A stretch of 64,000 bases of DNA from Lolium rigidum (taxonomy: Eukaryota > Streptophyta > Magnoliopsida > Poales > Poaceae), in the NCBI RefSeq assembly GCF_022539505.1, contig NC_061509.1:208654254-208718253 (forward strand). Direction: 5' to 3'. Below the pieces are notes generated by a model, which did no database searches, had not been told where the DNA came from, and worked only from the letters and a program-made list of their open reading frames with translations. Both the position numbers and the translations under genes were made by a program. Below are positions 1-11,758 of this stretch, piece by piece (the first letter of the stretch is position 1; every line of letters starts with the position of its first letter).

Positions 1-5
1 ATAAA

Positions 6-752
6 TTGCTGAAGAATAGGGATTCTCTTAATTGGGAGGACATTGTGCCTTTATTTTATTCCAAATTCTATCCTCCAAGTGAAATTCACAAAGATCGGAA
101 CCGCATATATAATTTCTGGCCTCATGATGGAGAAAGTATTGCCCAAGCTTGGGGGAGATTGAAGTCTTTAATGCTCAAATGCCCCATTCATGAGCTTCCT
201 GGTAATATTATTATTGATAATTTCTATGCAAGATTGTCTTTTCAAGATAAGACTTTGCTGGATACTTCTTGTTCTGGATCATTTACACGCAATAAAGAAG
301 AGTTTAAAAGAGACCTTCTTGATTGGATCCAGGAGAATACTGAAGGATGGGATAACGACAAAGATAGAGAGTCAGGTATAAACTTTGATTATAAATGCAT
401 TGAAGTTTTTATGGATACTGATAAATTTCGTAATATTAGTGCTACTTATGGTCTTGATTCTCAAGTCGTTGTAAATCTTTATAAAGCTTTTGCGTCTCAC
501 TTTGAATTCCCTAGGAAGAATTTTGATAAGTATCATGAACCATATAAAGATAAAGTTGATTCATCTATTAATAAATGTGCTATAATTGAAACTGTTGATC
601 ATATTCTTCCTGAAGCTTATATTTAAAAAACTCCTTTCCCTGCTAAAATGAAGGAGTACTCTGTTATATCTAGTGCGGTTAATAAAAGTGCAAAGAAACC
701 TATAGAACCCGAAGAACAAATTAAGGTTGAACCTCGTCGTTGCAATAGTTAA
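6..752 (+). pseudogene. gag, C-terminal part, interrupted by a stop
   Basis: Capsid-type gag of the Athila-like element. The segment with SLNWEDIVPLFYSKFYPPSE followed by ESIAQAWGRLKSLMLKCP is the conserved retrotransposon gag core, in which a chain of aromatic and basic residues packs the capsid helix bundle. The frame is open from the window edge to a TAA at 624-626, and the same frame then runs on to a second TAA at 750-752 through lysine- and glutamate-rich linker sequence. The first stop is therefore probably a nonsense mutation. The N-terminus is outside the window. No CCHC knuckle was seen. Confidence 0.8.
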
Positions 753-778
753 AGATCTTGTGACTGAAAATGTAGAAG

Positions 779-1321
779 ATGGTCATATTATTTTCTCGTG
801 AAGATGCTTCTAATATTGTTTCGCATCCTAATAAGTCTAGGAAAGCCGGTGTTCCTATGCTCTCTGTTAGAATTGGTGATCATTGTTATTATGGTTTATG
901 TGATATTGGTGCAAGTATTAGTGCCATTCCTTATGAGCTTTATACGGAGATCATGCATGAAATTGGTTCTTGTGAACTTGAAGATATTGATGTGGTTATT
1001 CGGCTAGCTAATAGAGAAACTATCTCTCCTATTGGTATTGTTCGAGATGTGGAAGTTCGGTGTGGTAAGATTAAATATCCTGCTGACTTTCTGGTACTTG
1101 GTTCTGCTGCTAGTAAGTATTGTCCTATTATTTTTGGTAGACCATTCCTAAATACTTGTGGAGCTGTTATAGATTGCAAGAAGGAAAAGATTGTTACTAA
1201 ATTTGCTGGTGAATCTTATGAGTTTAATTTCTCTAAATTTGCCAAAACTCCTTATAAAGCTGATTTGCCTAATAATGATTTTAGAGTTGAACAAGTGTGC
1301 GTCTATTGCTCTTGCTCCTAA
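779..1321 (+). pseudogene. retropepsin-like aspartic protease domain (gypsy)
   Basis: The frame encodes a pepsin-like retroviral-type protease that would cut the Gag-Pol polyprotein. The catalytic aspartate lies in YGLCDIGASISAIP, where DIG replaces the usual DTG or DSG; DLG and DIG variants are common in Athila-like elements. The flap and C-terminal signature is CPIIFGRPFLNTCGAVIDC. It is out of frame with the upstream gag linker, and a second shift seems to lie near 800, since conserved sequence upstream continues in another frame. The frame closes at 1321, just before the RT-side spacer. Confidence 0.8.
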
Positions 1322-1351
1322 TAATCCTTTGCAAGCAACATTTGGAGAATA

Positions 1352-2620
1352 GTGAGAGTGAAGTCTTTAGGGAAGAAAGAAATGAGCTTGATGAAATTTT
1401 CCTTCGTCAACCTATTCTCGAAACATGACTTACCGGTTGAAGATCTAGGTACAACACCACCACCAAAGGAAGATCCTGTTTTCGATTTAAAACCATTGCC
1501 TGATAATCTTAAGTATGCTCATATTGATGATAAGAAAATATATCCTGTTATTATTAGTTCTAAGCTTTCAAATATTGAGGAAGAAAGGTTATTGGAAATA
1601 TTGAAGAAACACCGAGGAGCTATTGGCTATACTCTTGATGACTTGAAGGGGATTTCTCCCTCTATTTGCCAACATGCTATTAATATGGAAGATGATGCAA
1701 AGCCTGTTGTTGAACATCAACGTCGTCTAATCCGAAGATGAAGGATGTGGTAAGGAATGAGGTATTAAAACTTCTTGAAGCTGGTATTATATATCCTATT
1801 GCTGATAGTAGATGGGTTAGTCTTGTGCATTGTGTTCCTAAGAAAGGAGGAATGATCGTTGTGCCTAATGATAATGATGAGCTCATCCCTCAAAGAGTAG
1901 TTGTAGGGTATAGAATGTGCATTGATTATCGAAAAGTTAATAAGGTTACTAAGAAAGATCATTACCCTTTACCATTTATTGATCAAATGTTAGAAAGGTT
2001 GTCTAAAAATACTCATTTTTTGCTTTCTTGATGGTTATTCGGGTTTTCACAAATTGCTGTTAAAACTAAAGATCAAGAGAAAACCACCTTCACTTGTCCC
2101 TATGGAACTTATGCTTATAGGCGTATGCCTTTTGGTCTATGTAATGCTCCTGCTACTTTTCAAAGATGCATGTCTGCTATTTTTCATGGCTTTTGTGAGA
2201 GTATTGTAGAGGTATTCATGGATGATTTTTCTCGTCTATGGGAATTCTTTTGATAATTGCTTGCGAAACCTTGATAAAGTATTGCAGAGATGTGAAGAAA
2301 CTAATCTTGTTCTTAATTGGGAGAAATGTCACTTTATGGTTAATGAAGGAATTGTATTGGGACATAAAATTTCGAGAGAGGTATTGAAGTTGATAGAGCT
2401 AAAGTTGAAGCAATTGAGAAGATGCCCTATCCTAGGGATGTTAAAGGTATTCGTAGTGTTCTTGGTCATGCTGGGTTTTATAGGAGATTTATTAAAGACT
2501 TCTCTAAGATTTCAAAGCCTCTTACTAATCTTCTTCAAAAAGATGTACCTTTTGTTTTTGATGATGATTGTAAGGAAGCTTTTGAAACTCTAAAGAAAGC
2601 CTTAACAACTGCTCCTGTAG
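1352..2620 (+). pseudogene. reverse transcriptase domain (gypsy), frameshifted
   Basis: RT domain that would copy the element RNA into cDNA. Pieces in three frames follow each other: 1352-1741 (connection region before the fingers), 1738-2031 (WVSLVHCVPKKGG, then CIDYRKVNKVTKKDHYPLPF), about 2035-2225 (the YGTYAYRRMPFGLCNAP region), 2222-2593 and 2422-2814. The catalytic motif FMDDF is encoded around 2214-2228 and keeps both aspartates. At least four frame changes or stops separate the pieces (near 1740, 2030, 2230 and 2390). The following segment LGHAGFYRRFIKDFSKISKP is the typical RT thumb end. Confidence 0.88.
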
Positions 2621-3247
2621 TTGAACCTCCCGATTGGAATTTGCCTTTTGAGATTATGTGTGATGCTAGTGATTTTGATGTAGGCGCTGTTCTTGGACAG
2701 CGAGTAGATAAGAAATTGAATGTTATTCATTATGCTAGCAAAACTCTTGATGCTCGCTCAAAGAAATTATGCTACAACCGAAAAAGAACTATTAGTTGTA
2801 GTCTTTGCTTGTGATAAGTTTAGATCCTATATTGTTGATTCAAAAGTTACAATTCATACTGATCATGCTGCAATTAGATACCTTATGACAAAGAAAGACG
2901 CTAAGCCAAGGCTTATTAGATGGGTACTTCTTTTGCCAGAATTTGATCTGCATATTATAGATAGGAAAGGTGCTGATAATCCTGTTGTTGATAATTGGTC
3001 TAGATTGGAAAATATTGCTTATGATCCTGTTCCTGTTAATGATAGTTTTCCAAATGAACAATTGGCCGTAATAAAGGTGAGCTCGCGAGATAGTCCTTGG
3101 TACGCTGATTATGCTAACTTTATTGTATCCAAGTACTTGCCTCCAACCTTTTCAGCTCAGCAAGGGAGGAAATTCTTTTATGACTTGAGGCATTATTTTT
3201 GGGATGACCCACACTTATATAAAGAAGGAGTGGATGGTATTCTGTGA
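2621..3247 (+). pseudogene. RNase H domain (gypsy), frameshifted
   Basis: RNase H degrades RNA in the RNA:DNA hybrid during reverse transcription. The first active-site aspartate is in IMCDASDFDVGAVLGQ (about 2650-2700), the glutamate in [19 protein letters not shown] and the next aspartate in [12 protein letters not shown] frameshift near 2760-2780 separates the first part (frame of 2422-2814) from the rest (frame of 2720-3247). The order of acidic residues is preserved. Only one RNase H copy is present, unlike the Tat element further right. Confidence 0.82.
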
Positions 3248-3280
3248 AGATGTATTCCTGAATATGAACAACATGAGATA

Positions 3281-4436
3281 TTGAGTAAATGTCATGGTAG
3301 TATTTATGGAGGACATCACGCCGGAGATAGGACCGCGCAAAAGGTTCTACAATCAGGTTTTTATTGGCCAACTCTCTTCAAAGATGCAAGGAAGTTTATT
3401 TTATCTTGTGATGAATGTCAAAGGGTTGGTAATATCTCTAGACGCAATGAAATGCCTATGAATTATACTCTTGTTATTGAACCATTCGATTGTTGGGGAT
3501 TTGACTTTATGGGTCCTTTCCCTTCTTCGAAGGTAACACTCATATACTTGTTGCTCGTTGATTATGTTACTAAATGGGTGGAAGCCATACCTACAAAAAG
3601 TGCTCGATGGTGAGACCTCTTTGAGAATGCTTTTAGATATTATTTTCCCTAGATTTGGAGTTCCTAGATATATTATGACTGATGGAGGTTCTCATTTTAT
3701 TCATGGTGGTTTTAGAAAAACTCTTGCTAAATATGGTATTAATCATAGAATTGCTTCTGCCTATCATCCTCAAACTAGTGGGCAAGTAGAATGATCAAAT
3801 AGAGAGATTAAATCTATCTTGCAGAAGACTGTTAATAAATCTAGAAAGAACTGGGCTATTAAATTGAAAGAAGCACTATGGGCTTATAGAACTGCTTATA
3901 AAAATCCCATGGGTATGTCACCGTATAAAATGGTTTATGGGAAAGCTTGTCATCTACCTTTAGAACTAGATCACAAAGCTTATTGGGCTGTGAGAGAACT
4001 AAATAAAGATCCTAAACTTGCCGGTAAGAAAAGATTGCTACAATTGAGTTCTCTAGATGAATGGAGAAGTGAAGCGTATGAAAATGCTAAACTCTTTAAA
4101 GAGAAAGTTAAGAAATGGCATGATAGAAGAATTATCAAAAGAGAATTTAATGTTGGAGATAAAGTCCTATTGTATCGGTCTCGTCTCAGATTTTTCGCAG
4201 GGAAATTACTCTCAAAATGGGAAGGACCATATGTCATTGATGAGGTTTATCGATCAGGAGCAATTAAAATTAGCTCTCTGCAAGGTAATGCCACACAAGT
4301 GGTGAATGGACAAAGACTCAAGCATTATATCTCGGGTGATTCTTACAATGAAGATGTTGATGTTATTCAAGTGGTAACTCCGGAAGCCTTCATCAAAGGC
4401 CAAGTTGACAGTCCTGCAGAGTCCGACTTTGAATAG
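3281..4436 (+). pseudogene. integrase (gypsy), frameshifted and with internal stop
   Basis: Integrase joins the cDNA to host DNA. The zinc-binding H-H-C-C module is visible in HGSIYGGHHAGDR followed by CDECQRVGN (3285-3435). The catalytic core keeps all three acids: Asp in CWGFDFMGPFP, Asp in MTDGGSHFIHG and Glu in HPQTSGQVE. A frameshift lies near 3605, and a TGA at 3792-3794 directly follows the catalytic Glu. The C-terminal part (3819-4436) includes the GPY/F-type motif LLSKWEGPYVIDEVYRSG. No chromodomain is visible after it. The frame ends at 4436. Confidence 0.87.
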
Positions 4437-4773
4437 GTAACAGTTCTGGTAAGAAAAAGTCCGCGTTTAACTTTCCGAACAATGTTTTTGCAACTTCTGG
4501 AAAACATGAAAAATTACGAGATCGAAATGGAGTGGAGGAGACGCACGAGGGCGTGCCCCCACAGGCCGGCGCGGGCCCCAGCCTGGCCGCGCCGCCCTGT
4601 GAGGAGGCCGCCTCGTCACCCCTCTCCGACTCGGGTTCGACCCGGTACTTTCCGTTTGTCATGAAATTTTTGCTATATAATCCCCCGGACCCTCGGAGGT
4701 CCGTATATCGTTTTCTCGACGTGTTTTGTTTTGATCTGTTTCTGCCAGGATCCGTCTTTGATCTAAAAGCATC

Positions 4774-5307
4774 ATGGTCTCCAACAACAAGGACAAGGAG
4801 CCTTCGGAGGAAGATATTCAAGACCCCGAGTTGAAAGAAGAAGTCAAGGAGGATGAAGAGGAAGTTGAAGAAGTTCTGCGAGTACGCCCGCGCGCCACCG
4901 TCGCAAGCATCGGAGTAGTGTCAAACCCGTTCAACGCCAAGAAGAGTGCACGGATTAGCACCGGAGGAAGAGTTCCACGTCACTACCTAGCTCCAAGGAC
5001 ATCTCCACCAGGCACCTATCACCCCTTCCACATTCTAATTCATAATAGTCAAACTGAAAGGGTTCCCAAAGCAGTGCTGCCCAGCAACTGGGATATAGAT
5101 CATTCTAACGCTGCAGGAAGAATGAAGCCTGAAGCTGAAGGGTGGGGAAACAACTCTAAGAGTTGGGACTCGCCGTCGGACGCGCTTCTTAACCGCGTCG
5201 AGCACAATTCAGAGATGATCCGCAACCTCACGTACAAGATTGATGAGCTAAAGGAGCTCGTTGAGAATCTTATCCAGAATTCACCATCACCACCTCCGGA
5301 GGAGTAA
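4774..5307 (+). CDS. post-pol ORF of the Athila-like element, unknown function
   Basis: A 177-codon uninterrupted frame starts about 340 bases after the integrase stop, in the position where Athila-type elements often carry an extra ORF. The N-terminal third is very acidic (runs of Glu and Asp around residues 5-35). A basic, proline-rich middle follows. The last 40 residues (from about LLNRVEHNSEMIRNLTYKID) have heptad-like spacing that suggests a short coiled coil. I see no signal peptide or transmembrane segment, so an envelope function is not supported. It is the only intact frame of this element; whether it is translated is unknown. Confidence 0.5.
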   Translation: MVSNNKDKEPSEEDIQDPELKEEVKEDEEEVEEVLRVRPRATVASIGVVSNPFNAKKSARISTGGRVPRHYLAPRTSPPGTYHPFHILIHNSQTERVPKAVLPSNWDIDHSNAAGRMKPEAEGWGNNSKSWDSPSDALLNRVEHNSEMIRNLTYKIDELKELVENLIQNSPSPPPEE

Positions 5308-7084
5308 TTCATCATCGGTATTGGCATCCCCTTGGTTTGTTCCAAGCTTGGGGGAATACCGCGGTATCACATCATCACTATCTTTTATCTTTTTACTTTC
5401 AAGTAGTGTCATATCATGAGTAGGGAAGTTATCATATAAGATGTGTTGCGGTATGGAAGTATCTCTCTTTAGTTGGTTATCTATGTATCCCTTGGTGTGA
5501 GTTATCGTTATGGAATATTAATGAGAAGTCTTATCATTTACATATTGCACATCTTATTTTAGTTTGCAATCTCTATTATATGATTGATCTTGTTGTTAGT
5601 ATTGGTATCACTTTGGGAGCATTGAGTATATCTATTTGGTTTTGGCAAACTTAGCATTGGTCAATAGCAACAACACTTTGAGTTTAAGTAGAAAAGAGGA
5701 AACACATGTAGATATGTTATTATCTTTCTTGTTAAGTTCTTGGCTTAGTATTCTGAAATTAAAATTGTTTGTGCTTATAAGTAAGATGCATGATTGTTTC
5801 TATCACATGTATATTTGTTTGTTTTCCCTCAACTCTTATGCTTGCTAATTAACCTTGCTAGCCAAAGACCTGTACCGAGAGGGAATACTTCTCGTACATC
5901 CAAACCCTTAAACCAAACCTATGCCATCAGTGTCCACCATAACTACCTACTATGTGGTATTCCCTGCCATTCCAAGTAAATACTTCATGTGCTACCTTTA
6001 AACAATTCAAAATCTATTACCTCTTATTTGTGTCAATGTTTTATAGCTCATGAGGAAGTATGTGGTGTTTTATCTTTCAATCTTGTTAGGCAGCTTCCAC
6101 TAATGGACTAGTGGCTTCATCCACTTATCCTATAATTTTGCAAAAAGAGCGGGCAACGGGGTTCCCAGCCCCCTAATCAACTTTCATTAATAACTCTCTT
6201 CACATGTTTTGCCCTGATTCATCAGTAAGCAACTTAATTTTGCAATAGACACTCCTCCATGGTATGAGATTGTTGGAAGGCACCCGAGGATTCGGTTAGC
6301 CATGGCTTGTGTAAGCAAAGGTTGGGGGAGTGTCATCCTTAAATAAACTAAAGTACATGTGTAAACAAAAGGGAAGAGGGATGATCTACCTTGCTGGTAG
6401 AGATGACGTCCTTCATGGGAGCCGCTCTTTAGAGGTCTGTTTGGCAAGGGGGTTAGAGTACCCGCTACCATTCGTTGACAACAACAAACACCTCTCAAAA
6501 CTTTACTTTTATGCTCTCTATATGATTTCAAAACTTGAAAAGCTCTAGCACATGATTTAATCCCTGCTTCCCTCTGCGAAGGGCCTGTCTTTTACTTTAT
6601 GTTGAGTCAGTAAACCTATTTCCCTCCATCTCAGGCAACCATTTGAGTTGTTGTGATCAAACCATTTATATTGTGATCTATTTCATTATGCCTTTTACTT
6701 TTCCTTGTTTAGTACAAATTATATCTGAATGAATATAGCTTTGAAAGTTATCAATGATTATGAGGAGATTACTATGATTGAGTATGCAAGTTTACCATAA
6801 GCTTTAATATGAGAGCGGGCTGCTCAATAGATAAGTATAATCTGTTAACTGTTCTCTGACCAAGAGCAAGGTTTGCCATCACCAATTATGATTCCTTATG
6901 CACCTTTATTTGTGATTACCTTCCACTTGTTTCAAGTTGAATTATATGAGGAAGTTGTTTATTAGAATGTCGTGTGTGAATGAATATGATGCTTCTTGTC
7001 CGTATTTTATTTATCGACTCTTCACTCCATAAACATGTGGTCTTGTTTACCTAGTTCAGTTTCGCTTGGGGACAAGCGAAGTCT
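5308..7084 (+). other. long 3' non-coding region of the Athila-like element
   Basis: About 1.8 kb without a credible coding frame lies between the post-pol ORF and the polypurine tract. It is AT-rich with many short stops in all frames. It holds a block around 6480-6620 that is also present, inverted, in the other Athila-like element (about 39945-40080), including the small inverted repeat CCCTCTGCGAAGGG at 6570-6583. Confidence 0.7.
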
Positions 7085-7099
7085 AAGCTTGGGGGGAGT
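7085..7099 (+). promoter_or_regulatory. polypurine tract for plus-strand DNA synthesis
   Basis: The run AAGCTTGGGGGGAGT ends directly at the TG that opens the 3' LTR. This is where a gypsy element primes plus-strand synthesis. The same AAGCTTGGGG core is present, inverted, at 39533-39549 in the second Athila-like element. Confidence 0.85.
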
Positions 7100-7888
7100 T
7101 GATACGTCCATTTTGCATCACTATTTTATATCATAATTTGCTTGTTATTCATTGATATATTTCATATTTGGAGATGATACTTATGTTATTTCATCTATTT
7201 TGCATGTTTCATGATTATTTGGGGATCGCACACCGGAGCCAGGATTCTGCTGGAAAAAGCACCGTCAGAATGCAATATTTCGGAAGATCAACAGTTGACG
7301 GAAATTGTATGAAAAATCCTATTTTTCCAGAAGCCGAAGGGAGCCAGAAGGGGTTGCCGGAGTGACAGAAACCTAAACCCCCTGTTGGTATATCGGTGCA
7401 GGAGGGATAGCAGAATCTCAGAGTTTAAGGCTGTAGTTAGATTTATCTTAATTACTTCCTTGTAGTTGCGGATGCTTGCAAGGGGTATAATCACAAGTAT
7501 GTATTAGTCCTAGGAAGGGCGGTACATTAGCATAGGTTCACCCACACAACACTTATCAAAACAATGAAGATTAATCAGCTATATGAAGCGAAAGCACTAG
7601 ACTAAATTCCCGTGTGTCCTCAAGAACGTTTGGTCATTATAAGTAAACAAACCGGCTTGTCCTTTGTGCTAAAAAGGATTGGGCCACTCGCTGCAATTAT
7701 TACTCTCGCATTTTACTTACTTGTACTTTATTCATCCGCTATACTAAAACCCCCGAATACTTGTTTGTGAGCATTTACAGTGAATCCTTCATCGAAACTG
7801 CTTGTCAACACCTTCTGCTCCTCGTTGGGTTCGACACTCTTATTTATCGAAAGTACTACGATACACCCCCTATACTTGTGGGTCATCA
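7100..7888 (+). repeat. 3' LTR of the Athila-like element (789 bp)
   Basis: The LTR begins TGATACGTCCATTTTGCATC right after the polypurine tract and ends CTTGTGGGTCATCA. These terminal TG...CA bases and this end sequence are characteristic of grass Athila-like LTRs as I remember them. Immediately after it, LINE reverse transcriptase sequence resumes, fixing the boundary at 7888. Confidence 0.88.
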
Positions 7889-10249
7889 TGACTCCAGAAG
7901 AAAATGATATTATAATTGCCCCTTATTTTGAGGAGGAGATTCGAAAAGCGGTTTTTCTGATGGAACACAATAAAGCGACAAGACCGGATGGTTTTCCAGC
8001 CGAATTTTATCAGTCTTTCTGGGATATAGTGAAGACTGACTTGTTGGAATTGTTTGTTGAGCTACATGCGAGACAGCTGGACCTATTCCGTATCAACTTT
8101 GGTGAAATCATTATTTTACCGAAAGTTATTGATGCGGAACGTATTCAGCAATTCAGACCCATATGTCTTTTAAATGTTTGTTTCAAAATTTTCACAAAAG
8201 TAGCTACTATTAGACTGAATTCACTGGGAGATCATGTGGTGCATCCTTTTCAGACGTCTTTCATGCAAGGTAGATACATCCTAGATGGAGTTGTCACTAT
8301 GCATGAAACAGTTCATGAGATGCACCGGAAAAAGTTGAATGGGGTCATACTCAAAATCAACCGTGAAAAAGCCTATGATAAAGTTAAGTGGTCTTTTCTT
8401 CAACAAACACTCCGGATGAAAGGATTTTCTGATGAGTGGTGCGCTTTAATTAATAACGCCATTTTTGGTGGTAGTGTTGCCATAAATGCCAATGATGACA
8501 TTGGTAAATACTTTCAGATAAAAAAAAGGATTGAGGCAAGGCGATCCATTATCCCCAATATTTTTTAACATTGTGGCGGATATGCATGCAATTATAATTG
8601 AGCGCGCTAAGTTCGATGGCCAAATTGAAGGTGTGGTTCCCCACTTAGTTGACGGGGGCTTATCAATTCTTCAGTATGCCGACGATACTATTCTATTTAT
8701 GGATCTTGATTTGGCAAAGTCACGTAATCTAAAGTTTCTTTCAGCATTCGAGCAATTATCAGATCTTAAGATTAACTTCCATAAAAGCGAGTTGTTTTGT
8801 TTTGGCGAAGCCATAAACGATGCCAACCTTTATGCCGAGTTATTCGGGTGTGGGCTTGGTTGTTTTCTAATCAGCTATCTTGGTATCTGATTCATATCGT
8901 AGACTAACACTGGCTGAATGGAAAACAGTTGAAGAACAACTTCTGAAACGTCTTAGTAGTTGAAAAGGAAAGCTCCTATCCCTTGGGGGAAAATTAGTTC
9001 TCATAAATTCAGTACTCACAAACATGGTACTGTATATGATTTCGTTCTTCCAGTTACCCAAAGGAGTCTTGCATCGATTGGATTACATCTGATAAAGATT
9101 GTTTTGGCAAGGGGATAGTAAGAAGAAAAAATATCGGTTGAAAAAATGTAGCGTTGTATGCCATCCAAAAGATCAAGGTGGACTTGGTGTTCGCGATCTA
9201 AAAGTTAAAAACAAGGCCTTGCTAGAAAAATAGTTGACTAGGTTATTAACGGAGGATGGTGTATGGCAACAACTACTGCGGAAAAAGTATGTAGCCTCAA
9301 AGGCGATCTCCCAGGTTATTTGGAAACCGGGTGACTCACACTTCTGGGCTGGCATTATGGCAACAAAGAAATACTTCTTTCCGTTTGGTTCCTTCTCCAT
9401 TAGGAATAGGGCGGAGATACATTAATTTTTGGGAGGATCAATGGTGTGGAACAACTAGTCTTCGTGAACAGTATTCAGTCTTGTACAATATTATTTGTTA
9501 TAAAGGAGACACCTTATAGAAGGTGATGGAATCTTCTCCACCCTCGGTAACGTTCAGACGAGATCTTATTGGCCACCGACTTGACTCTTGGAACGAACTA
9601 CTTCAGCGGTTAGATTCAATACAGTTATCTACGGGAACCGATGAATTCCGTTGGAGTCTTACCAAGAATGGTATATTCTCGGTAGCCTCTATGTAAAAAG
9701 CTCTATGCATTCCTACTCAACCGATTTTAAATAATAAGTCCATCTGGAAGATGAAGATACCACTAAAAACAAAAGGTCTTTGCATGATATCTTCGTCGAG
9801 GTATGATTCTTATTAAAGATAACCTTGCAAAACGGAACTGACATGGTTGTAAGAAATGTGTGTTCTGTCATGAAGAAGAGACAATAAAACACATTTTCTT
9901 CAATTGTCGGGTTGCTAGATCTATATGGCCAATCATTCAAATAGGATCTACTCTGTACCCACCCGGAAGTATTGCCGATATTTCTGGCAATTTGCTTAAT
10001 GGGGTGGATTTAAGGTATAAAACGATTATCTGAGTGTGAGCGATTGCAGTTGTATGGTCGCTTTGGCTGTGTAGAAACGACAATGTTTTTAATGACAAAA
10101 ATTCTTCTATTATGCAGGTTATTTATAGGTGTACAACTATTCTCCATTCATGGTCGCCACTTCAACGCTTCAAGGACCGAGACCTATTTATGGAGATGTC
10201 TACATGGTTGAAGAATACGGCCTATGACTTTATTACCCAACATGAGTGA
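7889..10249 (+). pseudogene. LINE ORF2 fragment: reverse transcriptase plus zf-RVT-like domain
   Basis: The first frame (to about 8568) has the LINE RT start DGFPAEFYQSFWDIVKTDL, then ILPKVIDAERIQQFRPICLL. After a frameshift near 8535 the frame 8531-8890 contains RQGDPLSPIFFNIVAD and the catalytic SILQYADDTILFMD, with both aspartates kept. The sequence from about 8890 to 9540 is RT thumb and connector with several stops. From about 9540 to 10249 a zinc-binding, RT-associated C-terminal domain can be read in pieces (KCVFCHEEETIKHIFFNC, then WSLWLCRNDNVF). The endonuclease domain is not in the window. Many stops rule out activity. Confidence 0.85.
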
Positions 10250-10431
10250 TTGCATAACACTAGGATAGAATCCAATGGAGCTATTGACTAGTTGGTTGTT
10301 TTACCTTTTTTCTGTACTCTCTTTTAATTAGATACTGGATTCATAAACGGATGTGTGCATCTTAACTAGGTAGAGGCTGGGTGTAATGCTTGATACCTCG
10401 AGTAATAAAACACCCTTTATCAAAAAAAAAA
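7889..10431 (+). mobile_element. LINE (non-LTR retrotransposon), 3' part with poly-A tail
   Basis: The stretch holds a LINE-type RT, a C-terminal zinc-binding RT-associated domain, a short 3' UTR and a poly-A tract at 10422-10431. The Athila-like element was inserted upstream, so the endonuclease and any ORF1 are outside the window. The 3' UTR resembles that of a second LINE copy on the minus strand (14034-14583), for example GTAGAGGCTGGGTGTAATGC against GCAGAGGCCGGGTGTAATGC, so both belong to one family. Frameshifts and stops make it a dead copy. Confidence 0.88.
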
Positions 10432-10885
10432 CCTGTTCTGCCTTCCACCACGAATCTCCCAATATTTTGTGGATATACAAGTGTGTAGTTCGCTCTCGTG
10501 TCAGCTTCACGGCGCGCCTCCAAAAAGAAGGATACCATGTCATGGTTCCTTATTTTAAATCCCAGCCTATACTTAGATTCAACATAGAGGAGGGTCCACT
10601 CTACAGTGGTAGTACTTGCCCTCGCCTGGCCAGATGATGCTAGTTAATCACCGTACCTTTCTTCCGAGTTTATCATACTCGCGTTTTCTGTTCGTTTCCT
10701 GACAGATAAAGCCAAGTTTTGCTGTACATCACTGTACTTATCCTATACTCCATCGACTTATGCCATGATTACCATCTAATTGAAGCGTTTCGCGGGGTGG
10801 GAAGCGATTCCTTTTCATGATGCTAAGTAAGGAAACACAATCATGACCATGATGTATACCGATGGACGAAACTGTACAAGTGTTT

Positions 10886-11758
10886 TTTTTTTTTTTTTGA
10901 GAACACACTGCATGCCGTTCATTTAACCAGTACATAACCAGTACAGAAATTACAACCCACGCGACACGCAATACATACAACCAGAAAGACCCAGAACAGA
11001 TGCGTCCTGGAGAAACTGCACATAGGCCCCTATGGAAAAGAAAATTACAATGAAATCCTTTAGGATCTTTGTGCAAACCACCATTCTCTGATCTTGATCT
11101 GGAAAAACCGCCGCCGCTGCACGCCAGCAGGGAAACAGATCGTCGACCGCCGCTAGCCCAAAATCCGATTGGGCACCCTCGCATATCAGCTTTGTGAACC
11201 GCATGAAGCCCGCCGCGAACGCCGGGACGGTAGCTGTTGAAGCACATCGGCCGGGAATATTCCCGGTGCCAAACGGATCTCAGCTGTGCCGACTCCCGTC
11301 GACTGAGTCGAGGAAGAAAGACAAAGCTACTCTCCATCCTCCGCAAATCCCTCTCCAGAGACAGCAAATTCCAAGCCCCGCCACCACTATCACAACCCAG
11401 CAACTCACCCATCCTTCCGCCACCACGTCGTCGCAGATGAATCAAGCCACCCCACCCAACACTTCCACCAAAATCGGGATTATTTAAGGAGCAATCACCC
11501 TCCACCATGGATAGCAAGCAGGAGCATCCGTCAACGGCCACCAAGCGCCTCCCGCCAGCACTGAGGCACAGCTCCTAGACGGCAAATAGCCGGATACTAC
11601 AAGAAAACCTATAGCTACTACCAACCGACACTCCACCCGCTCATCGCCGGCCAGCCACGGCCGCCGGCGACAAGGGGGAGGAGGCCGGCGAGGAGATTGC
11701 TGTAGGATTGAGGGAAGAGGCAAGACGGTATCCACCAGACAACTCGACACACGTCTCC
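10886..11758 (-). mobile_element. GC-rich LINE-like non-autonomous retroposon 1
   Basis: Read on the minus strand the insert starts GC-rich and ends in a poly-A tract (poly-T at 10883-10898 on the plus strand). The flanks carry a 15-bp target duplication, CTGTACAAGTGTTTT at 10872-10886 and 11759-11773. The duplicated-segment copy 2 lacks this insert at the matching place, confirming it as an insertion. No RT domain is visible in any frame. The long minus-strand frame over it runs through the poly-A tail and is not a gene. Compare 18926-20486 and 54206-54775. Confidence 0.78.

Larger units (their letters stand above)
1..7888 (+). mobile_element. Athila-like Ty3/gypsy LTR retrotransposon, 5' part outside window
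   Basis: The order gag, protease, RT, RNase H, integrase, post-pol ORF, polypurine tract, 3' LTR is visible on the plus strand, which is the Ty3/gypsy order. The protease motif LCDIGAS and a long 3' non-coding region after pol resemble grass Athila-like families. The window opens inside gag, so the 5' LTR and primer-binding site are not seen. The element sits in a LINE whose coding sequence resumes right after the LTR at 7889; the expected 5-bp target duplication would be TGACT (7889-7893), but the matching left copy lies outside the window. All pol domains carry frameshifts or stops, so this copy cannot move by itself. Confidence 0.9.

Noticed and set aside
4393..4821. 142-codon minus-strand frame opposite the end of integrase
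   Set aside because: It overlaps integrase and the post-pol leader in antisense, with no domain; a shadow frame.
10738..11544. 268-codon minus-strand frame
   Set aside because: It runs through the poly-A tail and across the insertion border of a retroposon, and shows no domain.
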